DNA from: Ruminococcaceae bacterium UBA5413
GTDB taxonomy: Bacteria; Bacillota; Clostridia; Oscillospirales; Acutalibacteraceae
DNA: 64,000 nt
Direction: 5' to 3'
NCBI GenBank assembly: GCA_002409585.1
Contig: DHNP01000029.1
Span: 4,542 to 68,541, forward strand
The position numbers and the translations under genes were made by a program. The first letter of the stretch is position 1, and every line of letters begins with the position of its first letter. Below the pieces are notes generated by a model, which did no database searches, was not told the DNA's origin, and was given only the letters and a program-made list of their open reading frames with translations. Positions 41,741 through 50,919 of this stretch are shown in pieces.

Positions 41741-43021
41741 TTACTCGCCTCTTTCATTTTTTAATTTTTCCCTTGCAACCGCAAGCATTAGCTTTATCCT
41801 GTTTTCCTGGTTTACGCGCGTTGCGCTTGGGTCATAGTCTATGGGGACTATGTTCGAATTTTCGTCTATTGATTTTATCCTGTGTATCATGCCTTTGCCG
41901 CATATATGGTTCGGAAGGCAGCCGAAAGGCTGGGCGCAGACTATGTTGCTGTAACCCTGCTCAGACAGTTCGAGCATTTCAGCCGTAAGGAGCCAACCTT
42001 CGCCCATCTTGTCCCCGTATCCTATAACGCCCTTTACAAGTTCCTTAGTGTGGGCGTAGTGTGTAGGGGGCAGGTAGCGCGGCTCGCTTTTAATGGCATC
42101 GATGAGTATGTTCTGCATTTTGAGCAGGTAATTCATCAGTATATTTACAAAGAAATATTTAAATGGATTCCCTCCGTAAAGCCTTATGTCGTCAAGCCTG
42201 TTGTCGACTTTAAAGAGCGCGAAGTTCATCAGCCCGGGCAGGTTTACTTCACAGTCCTGCTCACGGAGAAAATCTTCCAGCCCGTTGTTGCCGAGAGACG
42301 AGTACTTTACATAAATCTCGCCGACGACGCCCACTTTTACCTTAGGCGCTTTTTTAATCTCCACGGAAGCGAAATCCTTCACTATCTTGCTAAGCAGGAC
42401 CTTTTGCTGTTTAAGCGAAAGCCCGAGGCCGCGGTTGAACTGTTCAGAGAGAAAACCTATCCACTTTTCAACTTTTGCCATGCTTTCGCCTTTATTTATC
42501 TCATACGCTTCGTTTTGGTTATACAAAAGCGAAAGCGCGTCGCCGTATACCATGGCGGCGACAAACTTGCGTATCATGGCCAGCGTGATGGTGAACCCTG
42601 GGTCTTTTTCCAAAAACGACAGGTTCGCTGAGATTACCGGCACCTGCTGCAGGCCGGCTTTTTTAAGCGCTTTGCGCAAAAGGTGTATATAGTTGGAGGC
42701 GCGGCACCCGCCGCCTGTCTGCGTGATGACGAGGGCGGTTTTGTTTATGTCGTATTTGCCGGAGTGCAGCGCATCCATAAACTGGCCTATGACGAGTACC
42801 GCTGGGTAACACGCATCGTTATGGACGTATTTTAACCCCTCCTGCACTATGTTGGGGCCGGTTGAGGTAAGCAGCTCGAAGTTGTAGCCGCAGTTGCGGA
42901 AAACGTTTATTATAAGCCTGAAGTGTATAGGCGCCATCATCGGGCAGAGTATCGTGTACTCTTTTTTCATCTCTTTGGTAAACAGTACGCGGCCGTCTTT
43001 GTTGTATTTAAGTTTTGCCAT
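41741..43021 (-). CDS. 2-hydroxyacyl-CoA dehydratase activase-associated protein (DUF2229-type, small component)
   Basis: 426 residues from the ATG at 43021 (MAKLKYNKDG). The family has an iron-sulfur-type cysteine pattern: CPMMAPIHF, NDACYPAVLVIGQ, TGGGCRASNY, CAQPFGCLPNHICGKG. It resembles the HgdB/FldB-like fold seen in companions of BadF/BcrA-type activases. It is 15 bases after the large activase gene and surely works with it. The pair is widespread in clostridia with no dehydratase beside it. A role as ATP-driven low-potential electron supplier to a 2-hydroxyacyl-CoA dehydratase or double-cubane cluster protein is inferred. Confidence 0.82.
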   Translation of the reverse strand: MAKLKYNKDGRVLFTKEMKKEYTILCPMMAPIHFRLIINVFRNCGYNFELLTSTGPNIVQEGLKYVHNDACYPAVLVIGQFMDALHSGKYDINKTALVITQTGGGCRASNYIHLLRKALKKAGLQQVPVISANLSFLEKDPGFTITLAMIRKFVAAMVYGDALSLLYNQNEAYEINKGESMAKVEKWIGFLSEQFNRGLGLSLKQQKVLLSKIVKDFASVEIKKAPKVKVGVVGEIYVKYSSLGNNGLEDFLREQDCEVNLPGLMNFALFKVDNRLDDIRLYGGNPFKYFFVNILMNYLLKMQNILIDAIKSEPRYLPPTHYAHTKELVKGVIGYGDKMGEGWLLTAEMLELSEQGYSNIVCAQPFGCLPNHICGKGMIHRIKSIDENSNIVPIDYDPSATRVNQENRIKLMLAVAREKLKNERGE

Positions 43022-43036
43022 TTTGTATAAAAGCAC

Positions 43037-45931
43037 CTACTTTTCAAGCGCGGCGAAAAGGCTGCGCAGTCTTATTTTTACGGCGCCGAGGTTTGTTATC
43101 TCGTCTATTTTTATCTGTGTGTAGATTTTATTATTTTCTTCAAGTATCCGGCGGACTTCGTCGGTAGTTATGGCGTCTACACCGCAACCGAAGGAAACAA
43201 GCTGCACAAGGTTCATGTCGGGCTTGTCGCCGATGTACTTTGCGGCGGCGTAGAGGCGCGAGTGGTAAGTCCACTGGTCGAGTACTTCGGTATGGAAGCG
43301 TCTAACCCTGCAGCTTACGGCGTCTTCTGAAATGACTGCGGCGCCGAGGCTTGTTATGAGCCTGTTTATGCCGTGGTTTATTTCAGGGTCGAGGTGGTAC
43401 GGCCTGCCGCTTAAAACGATAATCTGCATGCCGCGCTTTTCTGCTTCGCGTATCATTTCGCCGCCTTTTGAGCGTATGTCGGCGAGGTATGCGTCATAGG
43501 CGCCGTAAGCGGCTTTAGCCGCTTTTTTAACTTCGGCGTAAGTTATGCCCGAGAAGCTTTTGCCGAGGATTGCCGTCATTTTTCTTGGAAAGTCGTGTTT
43601 GCGGTGAATGCCCACGTAGTCGTGTATAAAGTTGCAGCCGTCCAAACAGCGCATATTTGCCGATATGACTTCAGGGTAGTAAGCGACGACAGGGCAGTTG
43701 TAGTGGTTGTCGCCTAATTTTTCATCGAAGTTGTACGACATGCATGGGTAAAAAATATTTTTTATCCCTTCGTTGACAAGCGCCTGCACGTGGCCGTGCA
43801 TAAGCTTTGCCGGAAAGCAGACAGTGTCTGAAGGTATGGTTGCCTGGCCTTCGGTGTAAAGCTCCCTGCTTGAAAGCGGTGAAACGACAACCTCAAAACC
43901 GAGCGATGTGAAAAAAGCGTGCCAAAACGGCAGCAGCTCGTACATGTTAAGCCCCATAGGTATGCCGAGTTTGCCGCGTGCCCCCGGTACGGGCTTGTAT
44001 GAACGCAGCAGGTTAAGCTTGTAGTCGTACATGTCAAGCTCATTTTGGCCTGAGCGCTTGGTTACCGGTTTTTCGCAGCGGTTGCCGCCGATAAAGCGCC
44101 TTTTCCCGCCGAAAATATTTATCGTAAGCCTGCAGTGGTTGCTGCAAAGCCCGCAGTTTGTCACTTTTACTTCGTGTTTAAAGTTTTCAAGCTCGCTTTT
44201 ACCTATGACGGAGCTTTTTCCGGAAGATTTCCCCATGGCGTACAGAGCCGCGCCGTAAGCCCCCATAAGGCCTGAAATGTCGGGGCGCGTAACTTCTACG
44301 CCGAGTTCGTTTTCAAAGACGCGCAGGACTGCGTCGTTAAGGAAAGTGCCGCCCTGAACGACTATGTTTTTGCCGAGCGCATCGGCGCTTGGGGCGCGTA
44401 TTACTTTGTATATTGCGTTTTTAACTACGCTTACGGAAAGCCCGGCGGAAATATCTTCTACGGTGGCGCCGTCTTTCTGCGCCTGCTTTACCTGCGAGTT
44501 CATAAATACCGTGCAGCGCGAACCGAGGTCTACAGGATGCTTTGCGAAAAGACCGAGCTTAGCGAAGTCCTCGATTTTGTAGCCAAGCGTGTTGGCAAAC
44601 GTCTGCAGGAAAGAGCCGCAGCCGGAGGAGCACGCTTCGTTGAGGAATATGTTGTCTATTGCCCCGCTGCGTATCTTGAAGCACTTCATGTCCTGCCCGC
44701 CTATGTCTATGACAAAGTCGACGTTAGGGCGGAAAAACTTCGCGGCTGTAAAGTGCGCGACAGTTTCAACTATGCCGCAGTCTATGCCGAAAGCGTTTTT
44801 AAGGAGCTCCTCGCCGTACCCCGTAACGGCTGAGCAAGCTATCTTTACATCGGGGTAGCTGTTATAAATTGAAAGGAGGTAATCTTTTATAATAGGTACA
44901 GGGTTGCCCGAATTTCCCTTATAAACTGAACTGAGCAGTTCGCCGTTTTTTCCTGTAAGGACGGCTTTAACGGTAGTGGAGCCGGCGTCTACACCCAAAA
45001 AGGCGTCGCCTTTGTAGGAGCTTATGTCGCCGCGCTTTACCCTGCACGACTCGTGGCGGTTTTTAAATTCCTCGTACTGCTGTTTGTTTTCGAAAAGGGG
45101 AGGGATAGAGAGGAATTTACCCGTAACGCCGTATTTTTTTATATTGTCTATCGCATCGTCTATATTTATCTGTTCCGTTCCGCAGAAAGCCGCGCCCAAA
45201 GCGACAAAGTAAAGGGAATTTTCCGGCAGTATCCCCTTTATCTTAAGCGCTTTGTCAAAGCTTAACCTTAACTGTGAAAGGAATGTAAGTGGGCCGCCAA
45301 GGTACAGCACTTTGCCTTTTATGGGCCGCCCTTGCGCCAGCCCTGCTATAGTCTGGTTTGCAACGGCCGCGAATATGCTCGCAGAAATATCCGTTTTGCG
45401 CGCACCCTGGTTTAAAAGCGGCTGTATGTCTGACTTAGCGAAAACCCCGCAGCGTGAAGCGATGGTATATATTTTTTCGTACTTTGAGGCGAGCGCATCC
45501 ATTTCGTCCAGCGGTACGTTGAGCAGCGTGGCCATCTGGTCTATAAACGCGCCCGTGCCGCCGGCGCATGAGCCGTTCATGCGCACTTCCATACCTCCGG
45601 AGAGGAAAAGTATCTTTGCGTCTTCTCCGCCGAGTTCTATGATTACGTCTGTCCCGGGGACAAGGCGCTTGGCGGCTATGCTTGTTGCGTACACTTCCTG
45701 TATAAACGGCAGGCGGCAGGTTTGTGAAATGCCCATGCCTGCGGAGCCTGACACTGTCAGTTCAGCGCTCTGCCCGCCTATGACGTCGCGCTTAACTTTT
45801 TCCAAAAGTCCGGTCATTTTTTCCGTTATTTTTGAAAAGTGCCTTTCGTAAGATTTATATAATATATTGTTGCCGTCGTCAAGCACTACACATTTTATAG
45901 TGGTAGAGCCTATGTCCAAACCAATTCTCAT
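43037..45931 (-). CDS. large BadF/BcrA-type CoA-dehydratase activase with two ATPase domains
   Basis: 964 residues from the ATG at 45931 (MRIGLDIGSTT). Two actin-like ATPase domains follow each other: LDIGSTTIKCVVLD with IIELGGEDAKILFL, then LGVDAGSTTVKAVL with VIDIGGQDMKCFKI. Each has a Gly-Cys cluster (NGSCAGGTGAFID; EACSSGCGSFLQT) that would hold a 4Fe-4S cluster between subunits. A C-terminal DUF2229 part has CGLCSNHCRL. Such proteins use ATP to push electrons to very low potential. The target enzyme is not encoded in this window. Confidence 0.88.
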   Translation of the reverse strand: MRIGLDIGSTTIKCVVLDDGNNILYKSYERHFSKITEKMTGLLEKVKRDVIGGQSAELTVSGSAGMGISQTCRLPFIQEVYATSIAAKRLVPGTDVIIELGGEDAKILFLSGGMEVRMNGSCAGGTGAFIDQMATLLNVPLDEMDALASKYEKIYTIASRCGVFAKSDIQPLLNQGARKTDISASIFAAVANQTIAGLAQGRPIKGKVLYLGGPLTFLSQLRLSFDKALKIKGILPENSLYFVALGAAFCGTEQINIDDAIDNIKKYGVTGKFLSIPPLFENKQQYEEFKNRHESCRVKRGDISSYKGDAFLGVDAGSTTVKAVLTGKNGELLSSVYKGNSGNPVPIIKDYLLSIYNSYPDVKIACSAVTGYGEELLKNAFGIDCGIVETVAHFTAAKFFRPNVDFVIDIGGQDMKCFKIRSGAIDNIFLNEACSSGCGSFLQTFANTLGYKIEDFAKLGLFAKHPVDLGSRCTVFMNSQVKQAQKDGATVEDISAGLSVSVVKNAIYKVIRAPSADALGKNIVVQGGTFLNDAVLRVFENELGVEVTRPDISGLMGAYGAALYAMGKSSGKSSVIGKSELENFKHEVKVTNCGLCSNHCRLTINIFGGKRRFIGGNRCEKPVTKRSGQNELDMYDYKLNLLRSYKPVPGARGKLGIPMGLNMYELLPFWHAFFTSLGFEVVVSPLSSRELYTEGQATIPSDTVCFPAKLMHGHVQALVNEGIKNIFYPCMSYNFDEKLGDNHYNCPVVAYYPEVISANMRCLDGCNFIHDYVGIHRKHDFPRKMTAILGKSFSGITYAEVKKAAKAAYGAYDAYLADIRSKGGEMIREAEKRGMQIIVLSGRPYHLDPEINHGINRLITSLGAAVISEDAVSCRVRRFHTEVLDQWTYHSRLYAAAKYIGDKPDMNLVQLVSFGCGVDAITTDEVRRILEENNKIYTQIKIDEITNLGAVKIRLRSLFAALEK

Positions 45932-46257
45932 AATTAAAGTCCGCCGTTTCATTTGTAATTTAAGCTGATTATTAATTGTAGTCTTTTTAACCCAGTTTTG
46001 TCAAGCGTGGAACTATGGCGCCGCGGCAGGGTAAAAAGGCGCGGCCCTATAATATTATTGCCCGTAAACGGACAGATAAGTGGCTTTTATATCTGCCGGC
46101 ATACGCTTTTTCTCAGAAAATGTGTGCCGTGTTGCAAATTACGCCAAAATAATATAGTATAATATAATACAATATATAAAAAAGAATCACGCAGCGGATG
46201 TTATTAAAATATAATAAGGTTTTAAGACAAATTTTAGTGAAGGGAAGCTGAGGTGCA
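45932..46257. other. divergent intergenic region, no gene
   Basis: Spacer between the activase gene and the MORN gene. The right half (46140-46220) is AT-rich with several TATAAT-like hexamers (for example 46158-46163). TTGCAA at 46132 lies too far from them for a confident promoter. No RNA motif recognised. Confidence 0.5.
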
Positions 46258-47877
46258 ATGCCGCAGGGTTACCCGATTTCGAAAATTTATACCGTTTCAT
46301 ACCGTCCCGCCGACGGCGGTGAACCTGACGCCGCGCCGCTTGCTTCGCTGCTTGAGGAGTTCCGGAAAAGCGGCGGCAGAAAAGCTGCCGGAAGCGTCAG
46401 GCGCATTGAGGACGGGGCGGAAGTCCGTATACGCTATAAGATAAAAAAAGGGTGCTTCCGCTGGCAGAAAACATCAGGCGGAAAGATACTCCAAAAGTCG
46501 CTGGAAGCGGACGGCGGCGGGTTCTGCATCCTTTCGTACAACCGGTATGGGGCGCTTACCTCAAAGGCCGTTTACGGAACCGATTTTTGCTGGGAAGGAA
46601 CCGACTACTATTATAAGGCGAGTGACGGAAAGTTCAGAACGGCCGTGTCTTTAAGCAAATCAGGCTGGCAGATAGTTTTAAGGGAATACGGAAAAAACGG
46701 GGCCGTAAGCGCCGAGTCGGTACTTTATGCGTGCCCGGTGCAGGAGGACGCCGTTAAACGGAGCATTGTAGACAACACGTGCGGCGCTGCCAAAGTGTAC
46801 GCTAAAACAGACGCAGGCAGCTTTGACTTCTGCTTTGAAAATGAAAAAAAAATACGCACGGCTGCGGCAAACGGCGATGCTGTGCTGACATTTGACACTC
46901 CCGGGGAAGAAAAAGCCGCGCTTGACTTTAAGTACATAAATAACGCCGTTCCGGACGGGCTGCATGGACATGAGGAAAACGCAGGTACCGGAAATATGGA
47001 AGCTGATAAAATAACCGTTAAAGAAACCGACGGACCTGCATGCGGTTTTGATTTCGGCAAGATACCGTCTTTAAATGAAATGGTGGAGCAGATAGAAAAG
47101 CAGCCGGTCTCACGCTGGACGGAAATGCTCGACTCATGTTTAAAGGCTGATTGCGGGCGCGGAACCGGCGCGAAAGAAAATTTATCCGCCGACAAAGGCG
47201 CGGCTGCCGGAAACGCCGCGGCTTTAGGCAACGCCGCCAAAAGCATAAAGGACTGGAGCGGCGCGCAGGAAGGCCGCAGGACAAAGTACGCTGTAGCGGC
47301 AAAGGGCATGTCCGGCGTAATCATACACGCAAAAGAGCTTAAAGAGGAAAAACCTCCGGTAGAGGGCCTTGAGGAGAACGGGCTTATTCCGGCCAAAAGG
47401 ATAGTCATCACTTCAAAAGAAAGCTACCTTTATTTTGGAGAGCTCATAAACGGCCTGCGCTCAGGCCGGGGGCGCACGCAGATGGGTAACGGGCGTACCG
47501 CCTACGAGGGCGGTTACAGAAAGGACAAACGCGACGGTTTCGGCGTTTACTACTATAAGTCTGGCAGGCTGTGCTATGCGGGTGGATGGAAGCAGAACCT
47601 GCGCGACGGCATGGGTGTAGCGTTCGGCGCTGACGACGGCTCTGTTTTTGTCGGCCACTGGGAGCGCGGCATACCGACGGGGCGCGGCTCGGCCTTTGAC
47701 ATGGAGGGCAACCTCATTTACACAGGAGACTGGAAAAACGGCAGGCGCGACGGCTATGGCACGGAGTACAGCGGCGGGCGCATACTGCGTACGGGCCAGT
47801 GGCGCGGCGGGGAATTTTATGCTGGTTACAGCTACAAGAAAAATGAAAGTACGGAAAACATGAAACATGCGGATTGA
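46258..47877 (+). CDS. MORN-repeat protein of unknown function
   Basis: 539 residues. The N-terminal 380 residues are low in known motifs: an opening domain with repeated aromatic beta-like segments, then an Ala/Gly/Lys-rich linker. The C-terminal 150 residues contain about five MORN-type repeats of roughly 23 residues with the YxGxW/GxG pattern (YEGGYRKDKRDGFGVYYY, YAGGWKQNLRDGMGV, FVGHWERGIPTGRGS, YTGDWKNGRRDGYGT). There is no signal peptide or membrane segment. ATG start with GAGGTG close by and AAGGGAAG further up. It overlaps the next gene by 11 bases, so the two products are coupled. Confidence 0.8.
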   Translation: MPQGYPISKIYTVSYRPADGGEPDAAPLASLLEEFRKSGGRKAAGSVRRIEDGAEVRIRYKIKKGCFRWQKTSGGKILQKSLEADGGGFCILSYNRYGALTSKAVYGTDFCWEGTDYYYKASDGKFRTAVSLSKSGWQIVLREYGKNGAVSAESVLYACPVQEDAVKRSIVDNTCGAAKVYAKTDAGSFDFCFENEKKIRTAAANGDAVLTFDTPGEEKAALDFKYINNAVPDGLHGHEENAGTGNMEADKITVKETDGPACGFDFGKIPSLNEMVEQIEKQPVSRWTEMLDSCLKADCGRGTGAKENLSADKGAAAGNAAALGNAAKSIKDWSGAQEGRRTKYAVAAKGMSGVIIHAKELKEEKPPVEGLEENGLIPAKRIVITSKESYLYFGELINGLRSGRGRTQMGNGRTAYEGGYRKDKRDGFGVYYYKSGRLCYAGGWKQNLRDGMGVAFGADDGSVFVGHWERGIPTGRGSAFDMEGNLIYTGDWKNGRRDGYGTEYSGGRILRTGQWRGGEFYAGYSYKKNESTENMKHAD

Positions 47878-49105
47878 AGTACATAACGTCGGTTACGGAG
47901 AATGTATAGTCCTCTGCGGCGGCGATGAGATACTTATGTCGGACTGCGGCAGTTCAAACATAAAACTGCCGTGCGGCATGAACTTTACCGATTACGTAAA
48001 AACAGTCGTAATCCCGCGGTACGCCGGCTGCGGGGAGCGCTCCTTTCTGCTTACGCACTGCCACCGTGACCATTCGTGCGGCTTGCGGCATATACTAAAG
48101 CTTTACCCTAAGTATTTTGACCGCATTTTTCTGCCGGCAGTACCGGAGGATGCCTGCGGCCGGCTGGTGCTGCTTGAGTTTGCGCTTTACGTTTATGTTT
48201 TTTTAAACAGGCTTACCGGATACTCAAAATCAAATACTGAAATCCTCATGCTGTTTTCAAAGGCCGCGCACGCGGCGGGAGCGGAGTGTATTTTCCCTGT
48301 TAAGAAAGGGGACGTTTTTGTTTCGGGCGGTACGGAGTACGAAATCCTTTGGCCTGCGGCAACGGGTTTTCCTTACGGCGCCGGGTTCGTTTCGGCGGTT
48401 GAAAACATGGACAGCCTGCTTAAGGGGCCGTTTATGCCTGACTCCGCGCGTGAGTTTTTACAGCTTAAAAGCAGGTTTTGCCTTGCATATAAAGCGTGCC
48501 AGTCAGCAGCGCCGGTAAGTCCTGTGTACATTTGTGAACTTGACGATATAATGCGTGAGATAACTGCCGCTGCGCCTAACCTGCCGCTGCTCCCCTGTGC
48601 GCCGGAGATAGAAAAAATACTTTTGGACAGCAGCGGGCTTTATTCGGAAACGCTGAATGCATCAAGCGTCATATTCCAAAATATACGCAGCACGGGCGCG
48701 TGTTCAAACGACGATGTACTTATGACGGGGGATGCCCCGCCCGAAGTACTCGGACTTGTGGGAGATTCCCTTTACGGCTGCTACTATGCCGTTAAAGCCC
48801 CGCACCACGGTACAAAAAGCGGCTTTCCGCCGGTACTGCGCGATATTGTACCGCCGCATATAATAATAAGCAACGGCCTTTATTCGGGAGGGGGAAAAAT
48901 ATCGCCCGAATACGCCGCACTCCAAAGTGTTAAACACTGTACAAACTGTGAAACATGCGCGTTCTACAACGAAAACGGGTATTGCTGCGACGATTTTGCC
49001 GTATGCTATGACATGAAAAAAGCCCCTGGCCTCACCATAAAGTGCGGTGAGAGGCAGGTTAATGCCGAAAGCCCTCCGTGCGGCATAACCGTCATTTCAG
49101 CTTGA
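47867..49105 (+). CDS. metallo-beta-lactamase-fold hydrolase (ComEC-MBL-like), MORN partner
   Basis: 412 residues. The metal motif is THCHRDH (His64, His66, Asp68, His69). GDAPPEV supplies the bridging aspartate and KAPHHGTKSG the last histidine, as in the ComEC-type and related hydrolases. There is no membrane segment or signal peptide. A cysteine-rich C-terminal patch (CTNCETCAFYNENGYCCDD) may bind another metal. The start overlaps the MORN gene by 11 bases. The substrate (nucleic acid, phosphoester or other) cannot be told from sequence. Confidence 0.82.
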   Translation: MRIEVHNVGYGECIVLCGGDEILMSDCGSSNIKLPCGMNFTDYVKTVVIPRYAGCGERSFLLTHCHRDHSCGLRHILKLYPKYFDRIFLPAVPEDACGRLVLLEFALYVYVFLNRLTGYSKSNTEILMLFSKAAHAAGAECIFPVKKGDVFVSGGTEYEILWPAATGFPYGAGFVSAVENMDSLLKGPFMPDSAREFLQLKSRFCLAYKACQSAAPVSPVYICELDDIMREITAAAPNLPLLPCAPEIEKILLDSSGLYSETLNASSVIFQNIRSTGACSNDDVLMTGDAPPEVLGLVGDSLYGCYYAVKAPHHGTKSGFPPVLRDIVPPHIIISNGLYSGGGKISPEYAALQSVKHCTNCETCAFYNENGYCCDDFAVCYDMKKAPGLTIKCGERQVNAESPPCGITVISA

Positions 49106-49354
49106 GCTTTTCCGCAGCGCTTTTACGGCGGCTTCAAGTTCGTCAAGCGTCATTTTTCCCGGATTACGGGTGCATGCACTGGCCGCGCAGTTCTCTTTCT
49201 GAGAGGAACGCGCCAGAAGCAGGCTTCCTACTGAAAGTAAGAAATGCCCGAGCAGGCTGAGCTCCTTAGAGCTGAGGCATTCCGAAAGGCAGGCTGTCAA
49301 TGCGGTACTTAAAGTGTACAGCCCGCACGGGCCGCTGTTGTTTAGAAAATTCAT
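49097..49354 (-). CDS. small protein of unknown function (DUF6774-like?)
   Basis: 85 residues, MNFLNNSGPCGLYTLSTAL onwards. A hydrophobic helical centre with CLSECLSSKELSLLGHFLLSVGSLLLARSSQKENC recalls a family of short clostridial proteins with the pattern 'ALA..L.. LS.DELALLAAF..QLGDTLATI'; I am not certain of that match. ATG with GGGTGA nine bases ahead. It converges on the metallo-hydrolase gene and overlaps its end by nine bases. No function is proposed. Confidence 0.6.
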   Translation of the reverse strand: MNFLNNSGPCGLYTLSTALTACLSECLSSKELSLLGHFLLSVGSLLLARSSQKENCAASACTRNPGKMTLDELEAAVKALRKSSS

Positions 49355-49510
49355 AATAATATCACCCGAATTATTATATGAGTTTGCGTACCGTAATGCT
49401 TTAACGTGCGGCTGTGCCCGGGAGAGTACGGCATATCATAGCAGTAATTAGTAAATCAGTGCGGTTTGTGTTATACTAAACCAATATTCTTAAAACGGAG
49501 GACGTAATAT

Positions 49511-50776
49511 ATGTCTTACAAAGTGGAGCGCAGGCGGCCTTACGGCGGCAAAAAACGTTTCCATAAGCATTTGGCGTGGGCTGTTGTGATCATAGCATTG
49601 TGCGCTGCGGCTTACGGAGCTTTTAAGTTTAAACCGGTTATCATAGCAAAGCTGGACGGGGCGGAGTCTTTGCCGTCGTCTAAAAACGCATCGTCCGTGA
49701 GCCCATCGTCGGCAAAACCTTCGAGTGAAGTTAAAAAACCCGTTTCCATTACCATACTCGGCGCCGGCGACAACCTGATACACGACTCGCTCTACAAGCA
49801 GGCCAAGGCAAGGACAAACGGCAGCGGGTACGACTTCACACCTGTGTACGAGCACGTGGCGGAGCAGATTAAAAGCGCTGACGTAGCCGTCATAAACCAG
49901 GAAACCGTAGTCGCCGGAAACGTAGCTCCGCTTTCAGGGTATCCGCTGTTTAATTCGCCTACAGCTGTGGGCGACGCGCTTGTCAATGCGGGCTTTGACG
50001 TTATAAACCACGCAAACAACCATATACTTGACCAGGGCGAAAAAGGCATAAAGGCGACGCTTGACTATTGGGACACGAAACCTGTAAAAGTAGTTGGGGT
50101 TTACAGAAACGATGAGGATATGGAAAATATACGCATCGTCGAAGCTAAAGGCATAAAAACGGCGCACATAGGCGTAACGGAGATGACTAACGGCCTGCAT
50201 CTGCCCAAAGGCTCGCAGTACAAAATAGTCATGGCAAGCGACACTGAGCTTATAGAACGCCTTATAAAAAAAGCTAAAAGCATGGCCGACGTCGTTGTTG
50301 TTTCGGTACACTGGGGAACGGAAAACACGTACGAGCTGACGGATGCGCAGAAAAAACTCGCGCAGGAAATGGTTGACTGGGGAACTGACGTCATTTTTGG
50401 CAACCACCCCCATGTTGTGCAGAAGCTGACACTGCTAACGAGGGCTTCCGACGGGGCGAAATGCCCTGTGATTTTTGCCCTCGGCAATTTTGTATCGGCG
50501 CAGCTGAGCGGCAAGAACATGGTGAGCGGCATGCTTACCGTAACCGAAACAAAAAACTTCGAAACAGGAAAGACGTCCTACGCCGGTATGACGTTCACCC
50601 CTGTAGTTACGCAGTACGGCAGGCACTGCTCAAACATAACCATATACCCTCTGAGCGAGTATACGGACAAGATGGCCTCGGAACACGGCGTGCGGAAGTA
50701 TACGCCGTCATTCAGTAAAAAATTTATACAGGATATAATAGATAAAAATATACCGGAGGAATACCAGGCTAAATGA
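49511..50776 (+). CDS. CapA-family poly-gamma-glutamate-type capsule protein (metallophosphatase fold)
   Basis: 421 residues. One N-terminal membrane helix (about 21-40) is followed by a Ser-rich linker and a calcineurin-like PGA_cap domain. Motifs: LGAGDNLIHDS, VINQETVV, VINHANNHILDQG, VVVSVHWGTE and FGNHPHVVQ carry the metal-binding His/Asp/Asn residues. Similar proteins attach or release poly-gamma-glutamate at the wall (CapA, PgsA), but most clostridial members are single genes with unknown polymer. No capB/capC neighbours. ATG start with ACGGAGGA. Confidence 0.9.
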   Translation: MSYKVERRRPYGGKKRFHKHLAWAVVIIALCAAAYGAFKFKPVIIAKLDGAESLPSSKNASSVSPSSAKPSSEVKKPVSITILGAGDNLIHDSLYKQAKARTNGSGYDFTPVYEHVAEQIKSADVAVINQETVVAGNVAPLSGYPLFNSPTAVGDALVNAGFDVINHANNHILDQGEKGIKATLDYWDTKPVKVVGVYRNDEDMENIRIVEAKGIKTAHIGVTEMTNGLHLPKGSQYKIVMASDTELIERLIKKAKSMADVVVVSVHWGTENTYELTDAQKKLAQEMVDWGTDVIFGNHPHVVQKLTLLTRASDGAKCPVIFALGNFVSAQLSGKNMVSGMLTVTETKNFETGKTSYAGMTFTPVVTQYGRHCSNITIYPLSEYTDKMASEHGVRKYTPSFSKKFIQDIIDKNIPEEYQAK

Positions 50777-50800
50777 GGCGCGCCTTTGTACGGGCTGATT

Positions 50801-50832
50801 TGCGGGATGCTGCCGGCGGCGCGCATCCCGCA
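50801..50832. terminator. hairpin between capA-like gene and rrf2
   Basis: TGCGGGATGC (50801-50810) pairs perfectly with 50823-50832 around a 12-base loop. There is no T run, so termination is only possible, not shown. Confidence 0.4.
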
Positions 50833-50867
50833 GCGGGAGTATATGCGGGTAAAAATCGCCTATATAC

Positions 50868-50896
50868 TTGACACTTTCAATCCAATTTAGTATAAT
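50868..50896 (+). promoter_or_regulatory. perfect sigma-A promoter of the rrf2 unit
   Basis: TTGACA (50868-50873), 17 bases, TATAAT (50891-50896). An inverted repeat, TTGA-CACTT-TCAA (50868-50880), overlaps the -35 and could be the regulator's own site. Confidence 0.88.
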
Positions 50897-50919
50897 ATAT
50901 TCAACAGGAGGCGGGCAGC

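Noticed and set aside
41882..42631. 249-codon plus-strand open frame
   Set aside because: Antisense shadow of the activase companion gene.
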